A stretch of 5,065 bases of DNA from CAVQBP01 sp964448105 (GTDB lineage Bacteria > Bacteroidota > Ignavibacteria > Ignavibacteriales > Ignavibacteriaceae), in assembly GCA_964448105.1 (NCBI GenBank), contig CAYUVK010000184.1, positions 1 to 5,065 of the forward strand, written 5' to 3'. Shown piece after piece: positions 1-5,065 of the stretch. Position numbers and translations under genes: made by a program. The notes beneath the pieces are model-generated. The model had not been told where the DNA came from. It was given only the letters and a program-made list of their open reading frames with translations, and made no database searches. The first letter of the stretch is position 1. Every line of letters begins with the position of its first letter.

Positions 1-649
1 TACCAATATAGTATTTTAATCCGTATAACCCATCTTTATAATATGTATCGTAAAATACCGGGCTATCCGGCGGGATTGCTACTGCCAAACCCCAGCTCGT
101 TGAGCTATCCCTTAATGTAGTTATTGGGTAACGATTGTTTCCATATAGTTTATTCCCTACCGGATGAACTTCATCATATAAACCTCCCCCCCATATATAA
201 TCATTGCCCCTAAAATTGAGCCTCGTTGAAATTATTAACCCTCTATCATTCTGAGTTTCATTTATAAAATTCATATTTATAAACAAAACGTCTTTTCTCA
301 CCTCAAGTTTAACTTTGGCTCTTAATTTTAATTCTTTTATTTCTCCATTTAGTACGTAACTATCATCCCTCCCGGTTACTTTACCCAAAAGAGGGTAATA
401 ATCAGTTCCGGATTTTACATCTTTAACTCTTATTAAAGCTTCATCCCTTTTCAATGGCAACTTATAATTACCTATTAGTATATCTTCTATCGTACCTTCT
501 TTTTCATTCAAATTTATCTGCATATCTCCGGCTTTAATTTGAACTTGAGCGACGGATTCAAATGAAAATGGGAAAGCAGAAATAAAAAGAAATATAAATA
601 ATACCAAAACCTTCCCTTTAAACTTAAATATGTAAAATGTCTTATTCAT
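1..649 (-). CDS. Secreted protein, N-terminal part (3' end outside window); beta-sandwich N-domain of a putative glycosidase-like family
   Basis: The frame opens at the ATG at 649-647 and stays open to the left edge, giving 216 residues with no stop. Residues 1-35 form a Sec signal peptide: lysines at 3, 9, 11 and 13, a hydrophobic core at about 14-30, and a likely cut near S-V-A-Q (32-35). Residues 36-216 are alternating beta-strand-like sequence with no helices or TIM-barrel motifs. They include W-G-G-G at 153-156, R-Y-P-I-T at 173-177 and W-G-L-A-V-A-I-P-P at 186-194. From memory, this resembles the carbohydrate-binding sandwich domain that precedes the barrel in uncharacterised glycosidase-like proteins. 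The truncated gene at the right edge looks like the barrel part of that family. The ATG overlaps the sulfatase stop by 8 bases (ATGAATAA) and I see no Shine-Dalgarno sequence, so translation is probably coupled to the sulfatase. Coding status is secure. The family is an inference and the activity is unknown. Confidence 0.85.
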   Translation of the reverse strand, partial: MNKTFYIFKFKGKVLVLFIFLFISAFPFSFESVAQVQIKAGDMQINLNEKEGTIEDILIGNYKLPLKRDEALIRVKDVKSGTDYYPLLGKVTGRDDSYVLNGEIKELKLRAKVKLEVRKDVLFINMNFINETQNDRGLIISTRLNFRGNDYIWGGGLYDEVHPVGNKLYGNNRYPITTLRDSSTSWGLAVAIPPDSPVFYDTYYKDGLYGLKYYIG

Positions 650-2039
650 CGTATTGTTTTGAATAGTATTTATCATTTGTTCTTTGCTCCCAATCTAATA
701 ATAAAGAGGTTAATTGTTTTTGAATTTTCTCGACTTCATTCTTCCCATATAGATTATCTTGTTCATTTGGATCAACTGTCAGATGATACAGTTCACTTTT
801 ACCGCCTGGTTCATAATGTAAAATGAGTTTCCAATCATTTGTGCGTACCATTCTCATATGTGCTATTGAACCATGATGCATATCATATTCTAAAAAGACA
901 GCATGCCTCCATGGTTTGCTTTTACCTTGCAGTACATTATATAAATCCCTTCCTTCAGGTTTATATTTTGTCCCATAATGAGTCCCGAATCTTTTTCCAA
1001 TACCCATAAAAGCGGGAAGAAAGTCAATAGAATTAACAAGAGAATTGGATACAGATCCCGGTTTTGTAACTCCCGGCCATCGGATTATTAAAGGAATTTT
1101 AACAGAATAATCCCACATGTTAGGTCGACGCTTACTCAAATCAGCAGATCCTAAAACAACTGCATTCCCTTTTGACCAAACACCGTGTTCACCTAACATA
1201 TATCCGTTGTCACCCATGAAAATCACAATCGTTTTTTCGTAAAGTACCTCATCTCTTAAAACTTTTAGAAATTTTCCAACATTCCTATCAATTGTCCTAA
1301 TACTGGCAAAATATTCCCGCCTTTCTTTTTCCATTTCGGGCTTGTATTTTCCGGCTGCTGCCGGCACACTGATTTTCCTATCCTCATAGAACAATTTATC
1401 TTGCTCAGGAACAGGAACGTACGGTGCATGTGGACGTCTCGTGGAAATCATAGTGAAGAAAGGAGCGGACTTTCGGTTTTTAATGTAGTGTGCAGCCTGG
1501 TCAAATAAAATATCAGTTAGGAAACCCTTAAACTGAGTAGGAGTGCCGTTCACAGAAAGCTTGGGATCAACCTCCAAATCCTTGCCTCCTCCTGCAGTTC
1601 CAAGGAAATAATCAAACCCACGTTTTTCAGGTGAATACTCGGGTCCGTTTCCTACATGCCATTTTCCGAACAATGATGTTTCATATCCTGCACGTTTCAA
1701 TGTGTCTCCTATTGTTGGGAGACCAACTGTAATTCCATTTGTCTCTTCCGGTGTGATCCAATCAGAAATATTTACCTGATGCGGATATTTCCCTGTTAAT
1801 ATCATTGCACGTGATGGTGAGCAAACTGGAGAAGTGAACGCTTGATTGAATTTCATACCCTCTTTTGCAATGGAATCGATATTGGGAGTGCTGACTTCCC
1901 TATTGCCATACGCCCCAACTCCCCATGTAGCTTGATCATCTGTAAGTATGAATACAATATTTGGTGGTTTTGAATTTATAGTATAATGATTCAATATCGG
2001 TAAAAAGGTTTCACCTAAGATCGCCCCAGAAATTGCCAA
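642..2039 (-). CDS. Cys-type sulfatase (arylsulfatase/alkaline phosphatase superfamily, S1-like), start uncertain
   Basis: This is a formylglycine-dependent sulfatase that hydrolyses sulfate esters or sulfamates, probably on a sulfated glycan outside the cytoplasm. Numbering from the TTG at 2039, there are 465 residues, a normal length. The signature C-S-P-S-R lies at 73-77, within P-V-C-S-P-S-R-A-M-I-L-T-G; C73 would be converted to formylglycine by a maturase not encoded here. Predicted metal and sulfate ligands are present: D34 and D35 (T-D-D-Q), R77, K84, K126 and H128 (G-K-W-H), H204 (R-P-H-A-P), D277 and N278 (G-D-N-G), and K290. The C-terminal subdomain with N-D-W-K-L-I (401-406) and E-L-Y-H-L (416-420) is intact. 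The first residues are the tail of a twin-arginine signal whose R-R lies upstream of this TTG, so the true start is probably ATG 2071 with a one-base lesion. The stop overlaps the next gene by 8 bases. The substrate cannot be read from sequence; the acetyltransferase-like neighbour makes an amino-sugar substrate plausible. Confidence 0.93.
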   Translation of the reverse strand: MAISGAILGETFLPILNHYTINSKPPNIVFILTDDQATWGVGAYGNREVSTPNIDSIAKEGMKFNQAFTSPVCSPSRAMILTGKYPHQVNISDWITPEETNGITVGLPTIGDTLKRAGYETSLFGKWHVGNGPEYSPEKRGFDYFLGTAGGGKDLEVDPKLSVNGTPTQFKGFLTDILFDQAAHYIKNRKSAPFFTMISTRRPHAPYVPVPEQDKLFYEDRKISVPAAAGKYKPEMEKERREYFASIRTIDRNVGKFLKVLRDEVLYEKTIVIFMGDNGYMLGEHGVWSKGNAVVLGSADLSKRRPNMWDYSVKIPLIIRWPGVTKPGSVSNSLVNSIDFLPAFMGIGKRFGTHYGTKYKPEGRDLYNVLQGKSKPWRHAVFLEYDMHHGSIAHMRMVRTNDWKLILHYEPGGKSELYHLTVDPNEQDNLYGKNEVEKIQKQLTSLLLDWEQRTNDKYYSKQYDE

Positions 2040-2071
2040 TCCCGTTTTACTTATAAATTCTCTACGTGCAT
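2019..2071 (-). other. Twin-arginine signal sequence coding region, in frame with the sulfatase but lacking an in-frame start
   Basis: Extending the sulfatase frame upstream of TTG 2039 gives A-R-R-E-F-I-S-K-T-G-L-A-I-S-G-A-I-L-G, a typical Tat signal with the R-R codons at 2066-2061. The frame remains open back to a TAA at 2135-2133, but there is no ATG, GTG or TTG in it before 2039. An ATG at 2071-2069 sits one base out of register: adding one base right after it would give M-x-R-R-E-F-I. This fits a one-base deletion, either real or a sequencing error. Use of a rare ATA or ATT start is a less likely alternative. Confidence 0.7.
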
Positions 2072-2078
2072 TTATAAA

Positions 2079-2084
2079 TCCTTT
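2079..2084 (-). promoter_or_regulatory. Probable ribosome binding site AAAGGA for the original sulfatase start
   Basis: AAAGGA on the minus strand lies 7 bases upstream of the ATG at 2071-2069. It supports that ATG, rather than the TTG at 2039, as the original initiation site of the sulfatase. Shine-Dalgarno use is weak in Bacteroidota, so this is supporting evidence only. Confidence 0.45.
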
Positions 2085-2223
2085 ATTTGAATAATAGACT
2101 ATTTTTTTTATATCTATATTTATGGGAATAAATTATTTCGATTATAAAGACATTAAGATCCTCAAGATTTATTTAAAAATTGAACTTATTATTAAGAATT
2201 AGAGACGTATAATGATAAATTAT

Positions 2224-3417
2224 TTAAATCTTAATATAAATTTTATAACGATATAAATGCCAGAGTAGCAACCATTCTATTGTAACTCTTGAAAAATCTA
2301 TAATAGTCCCATTCCATTGACCACTTATTCTAGCTAATCCTCCCACAAAAATACTTGCTATTAGACGAAAGTTTATTAAATGATTAGCAATATATATAGC
2401 TAAAGCGTTTGCTCCAATTATGTTAAATACTAAAGTCCACTTTTTATATCCTTTTACATCAATTAACCAATAAAATAAAGATAAGAGTAATAAACTCCAT
2501 CCGCTGGTATAAAGTACATAAGAACTAGTCCAAAGAGGTTTAAAAAGTGGAAAGTTATATCCCCATAAATATCCTACTATTATACAACCAATACCAGCTA
2601 GGGTTAATCTAACAGTGATTTGATTACTAGACCTTTTTGAACTTAGTAATTGACCAGCAAGTGATCCAATAAGAACAGTACAAGTCATTGTAAGTAGAGG
2701 CATTAATACACCAGTTGTATCTTTGAATCTAAATGCAGAACCATGTGGCAGTAAAAGATTATCCACATAAGTCATAAAGTTACCTTTTGGTGTTAAAACT
2801 CCAGCACCATATTTAGGAACCGGTATGAACATTATAGCTACCCAATACAATAATAAAACAACAACAATTATTATTGCCTGAGTACTCCGCTTTGTATTAA
2901 GTACAATTATCGCAGCAAAAAAATAAGCAATACCAATATCGCCCAAAACAGAAGTGTAATTCATATGTACCCAATCAAATTGTAATAAACCTCTGTATAC
3001 CCATCCCAATATTATTAAAAGCAACATGCGTTTAAGAAATTTCAAATAGAGCTGCAAATGACTTTTGCCGCGATGAATTTGACGAGAAATTGATAAGGGT
3101 AATACCAATCCTACAATAAATAAAAATAAAGGCCAAATTACGTCCCAGAAATGTATGCTTCTGCCGTTGATGTTGGTTAAATACCAATGAGTATGCTCCA
3201 ATTGAATCCCAATGAATTCAGTGAATGAATTTTTCCAAACAGCAATTATATCACGAATTACCCACGCACCCCCTACAATCCAAATCATATCAAATCCACG
3301 TAATGCATCAATTGATTCAATGCGGTTTTTCTGATTTCTTGAAGTTATCTCGGTTTTTGAATTCATTATAGTCTCATCTATTTGTGTTTTTTTGTTCAAA
3401 TTACGATACAACCACAC
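2224..3417 (-). CDS. Multi-pass membrane acyltransferase, DUF5009 / HGSNAT-like family
   Basis: The protein has 397 residues, a usual length for the family, and about ten hydrophobic segments (for example 94-112, 129-145, 158-174, 181-200, 236-258, 271-287, 299-318 and 328-347). Family hallmarks are S-I-D-A-L-R-G-F-D-M at 35-44, W-D-V-I-W-P-L-F-L-F-I-V-G at 91-103, L-W-T-S-S-Y-V-L at 295-302 and G-A-N-A-L-A-I-Y-I at 335-343. Relatives include human heparan-alpha-glucosaminide N-acetyltransferase, which moves an acetyl group from cytosolic acetyl-CoA across a membrane onto a terminal glucosamine. A similar acylation of a periplasmic sugar is the likely role; donor and acceptor are inferred. 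Two departures from the pattern I remember are extra residues at about 80-88, after the E-H-T-H-W motif (74-78), and L-G-D-I-G (158-162) where relatives usually carry Q-R before I-G. The start could also be M18 (ATG 3366-3364), which leaves all family motifs intact. The gene stands 131 bases after the gene upstream and well before the sulfatase. Confidence 0.9.
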   Translation of the reverse strand: MWLYRNLNKKTQIDETIMNSKTEITSRNQKNRIESIDALRGFDMIWIVGGAWVIRDIIAVWKNSFTEFIGIQLEHTHWYLTNINGRSIHFWDVIWPLFLFIVGLVLPLSISRQIHRGKSHLQLYLKFLKRMLLLIILGWVYRGLLQFDWVHMNYTSVLGDIGIAYFFAAIIVLNTKRSTQAIIIVVVLLLYWVAIMFIPVPKYGAGVLTPKGNFMTYVDNLLLPHGSAFRFKDTTGVLMPLLTMTCTVLIGSLAGQLLSSKRSSNQITVRLTLAGIGCIIVGYLWGYNFPLFKPLWTSSYVLYTSGWSLLLLSLFYWLIDVKGYKKWTLVFNIIGANALAIYIANHLINFRLIASIFVGGLARISGQWNGTIIDFSRVTIEWLLLWHLYRYKIYIKI

Positions 3418-3548
3418 ATTACTTAATACCTTACTTTGATTTCTCTAATAATAAAGAAAAATTATCAGCTATCTATATAATTTTATAAAATTTATTTCTA
3501 AAAAATCTAATTAATCAACGATACTACACCCTAAATTAAATTGTTTAA

Positions 3549-5065
3549 TTAGTTAAATCGTAATAGTATTAATTCACTAGGCTTTACTACCAATCTGATA
3601 TGATTATTTAGAATGGAATAAATCTTTTTAAAATCAAATATGTTAACAGCTTTGGAAAACTTTTCTCGAAAAATTTCCTTGTCTAATTTTAATGAAAGGT
3701 TTTTTTTTATTTTACTGTCATTATAAATTGTAAGATACGTTTTCCCTTTTGAAGGATCTCCATATCTTTCACAATATACTCCATTAAGATTCGTCACTCC
3801 TGTTATGGGTTCCCATCCCGTATGGAATAATTTCTTTAATAAAGGTAAATACTTTTCATGTAGCAACTTTGCATTTATAGAATCACTTGAATCATAATAA
3901 CGATAAGTTAAGCTTGTAAATACATCCATCAATAAACCTAATTTATAATATCCTTCAATTTTTGATCTTGATTCATGTTGATATGCATGAAGAACATATG
4001 GCTTTTTCCCCATAAATGTACGATAAAGAAGCATCTTCCATAGTGGTGTATCTGTACCGGATTCACATTGGGCTACATCACATAATGCTGCAATAAAGAA
4101 ACGACTTGTACCTTTTGCTGCATCATAATCTTTTATTCCATTCGGCATTTCAGCAGCACCAACATGTACTCCGTTTGCCCATACATATTTATTTTGCTTA
4201 TGTAAAATCCTTTTCGCTTCTTTAATAAATTCATAATGTGAAATTACATTAGCTACAACCGGATTTCCACGTATATCTATACTTAAAGGATATTGTGCAT
4301 ACTTAAAATGTTCACGACGGTAATTCAAATATTGCCCCCATCTTCCCATTGAATCAAAATAAATCCCTGCTATGTCTGGCATAGCTTTTAGAAATTCTGG
4401 TATATAATAATTCAAAGTATATTTAGCTATAGTCATTTTTGCAGAATTATCATATAATTTCGGGTTCGGATTTAACGGAAATGTTAGAGTATTTCTTGTG
4501 AATTGCCGAGGGACTATTATATATTGTCCTTCCGAATTAAAAAGACCAGAATTATAAATTATATCTTTCAATTCTTTTACTGAATTAAAACTATTTGCAT
4601 TTACAGGGTTTTGAAATTTTAGGACCTCTTTTACATTCCAATTTTTCAACAAATTTATTGCTTTTTTATAACCCGACCTGGATAACATACTTTCGAATCC
4701 CCAAATATTCAAATCATTATTTTTATAGCTTATACTGGTATCCTTCAAATTATAAATTTGCCTTTGGCCCACAATGGTATATGGGAAAATATAAGCTTTT
4801 AACTTTATAGCTTTATCCATATGATTTATAGTCTCCCAACCTCTTATTGTCTGTGCTGTTGTACTACTGTCTTCATAATTATTTCTCTTAAAACCTCCTG
4901 CCTCATAAAATTTTATATCTCCTAGATATGGGTATATTTTCAAACAATCCTTTGAACCGCATAGTCCGACATGTTTAATCTTTGGCATATAATAATTTGG
5001 AAATGTTAAATAATACTTACTTAATGCTGCTCTGAATCCCCATTCCGGATTTATCGAATATACTA
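3549..5065 (-). CDS. Putative TIM-barrel glycosidase-like protein, C-terminal part (5' end outside window)
   Basis: The frame is open from the right edge to the TAA at 3551-3549, giving 504 residues. An internal ATG at 4988 begins M-P-K-I-K, but 25 more in-frame codons precede it to the edge and they encode family-like sequence (N-P-E-W-G-F-R-A-A-L-S-K-Y-Y), so 4988 is not the true start. Numbering from M4988, the barrel-like part runs to about residue 395. It contains I-Y-F-D-S-M-G-R-W at 209-217, an R-R-E-H-F-K-Y block at 224-230, C-E-S-G-T-D at 308-313 and H-A-Y-Q-H-E-S at 334-340. The segment from about 405 (C-E-R-Y-G) to 479 looks like a small C-terminal beta domain, with T-I-Y-N-D at 420-424. 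D212 and E309 or E339 are candidate acid residues by position and context only. I recognise the pattern as an uncharacterised family that occurs near sulfatases, but I cannot assign a numbered glycoside hydrolase family or substrate. A signal peptide and sandwich domain would be expected upstream. Confidence 0.85.
   Translation of the reverse strand, partial: VYSINPEWGFRAALSKYYLTFPNYYMPKIKHVGLCGSKDCLKIYPYLGDIKFYEAGGFKRNNYEDSSTTAQTIRGWETINHMDKAIKLKAYIFPYTIVGQRQIYNLKDTSISYKNNDLNIWGFESMLSRSGYKKAINLLKNWNVKEVLKFQNPVNANSFNSVKELKDIIYNSGLFNSEGQYIIVPRQFTRNTLTFPLNPNPKLYDNSAKMTIAKYTLNYYIPEFLKAMPDIAGIYFDSMGRWGQYLNYRREHFKYAQYPLSIDIRGNPVVANVISHYEFIKEAKRILHKQNKYVWANGVHVGAAEMPNGIKDYDAAKGTSRFFIAALCDVAQCESGTDTPLWKMLLYRTFMGKKPYVLHAYQHESRSKIEGYYKLGLLMDVFTSLTYRYYDSSDSINAKLLHEKYLPLLKKLFHTGWEPITGVTNLNGVYCERYGDPSKGKTYLTIYNDSKIKKNLSLKLDKEIFREKFSKAVNIFDFKKIYSILNNHIRLVVKPSELILLRFN

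Noticed and set aside
2141..2163. TTGAGG and TATAAT on the minus strand upstream of the sulfatase, promoter-like
   Set aside because: The spacer is only 13 bases, too short for a sigma-70 promoter. If the host is Bacteroidota, a TAnnTTTG-type -7 element would be expected instead, and none is seen.
3479..3492. Perfect 14-base palindrome AATTTTATAAAATT in the gap before the acyltransferase
   Set aside because: It contains only A and T in a very AT-rich gap, has no loop or stable stem and no following T run on the minus strand, so chance is a sufficient explanation.
3418..3548. Search for a terminator or promoter between the barrel-protein gene and the acyltransferase
   Set aside because: I found only AT-rich sequence, without a GC-bearing stem followed by T residues or a clear -33/-7 pair, so nothing can be annotated.
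4595..4810. 71-codon plus-strand open frame
   Set aside because: It lies entirely inside the minus-strand barrel-protein gene, has no recognisable motif, and is the kind of antisense frame expected by chance.
4986..4988. ATG at 4988 as the start of the barrel-protein gene
   Set aside because: The frame continues open to the right edge for 25 codons with family-like sequence (N-P-E-W-G-F-R-A-A-L), so this is an internal methionine.
1..5065. CRISPR array, tRNA, insertion sequence or tandem repeat
   Set aside because: I saw no regularly spaced repeats, cloverleaf-like sequence, transposase motifs or terminal inverted repeats on either strand.

Overview
The window is AT-rich, fully coding on the minus strand, and looks like part of a polysaccharide or glycoconjugate breakdown cluster. 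The likely host is a member of the Bacteroidota or a similar sulfatase-rich environmental lineage. That placement rests on low GC, a signal peptide ending in S-V-A-Q, a twin-arginine-type sulfatase leader and the gene set. No rRNA, tRNA or marker gene confirms it.

Reading in the direction of transcription (high to low coordinates), the layout is as follows. (1) 5065-3549 is the C-terminal part, about 504 residues, of a large uncharacterised protein that resembles a TIM-barrel glycosidase. Its 5' end lies outside the window. (2) 3417-2224 is a complete multi-pass membrane acyltransferase of the DUF5009 / heparan-alpha-glucosaminide N-acetyltransferase (HGSNAT)-like family. (3) 2039-642 is a Cys-type sulfatase. 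Its twin-arginine signal is encoded in frame upstream of the first usable start codon, which suggests a one-base lesion or sequence error just after the original ATG at 2071. (4) 649-1 is the N-terminal 216 residues of a secreted protein whose start overlaps the sulfatase stop by 8 bases. It runs off the left edge. It has a beta-sandwich-like N-domain that I think belongs to the same family as gene 1.

Together these suggest export of a sulfatase and one or two glycosidase-like proteins, with a membrane enzyme that could acetylate an amino-sugar end from the cytoplasmic acyl donor pool. The order desulfation, N-acetylation, glycoside cleavage is how lysosomes handle heparan sulfate, so a bacterial analogue is an attractive but unproven reading. 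There is no non-coding stretch longer than 300 bases. The two gaps, 2040-2223 and 3418-3548, are very AT-rich and hold no promoter or terminator that I can support firmly.
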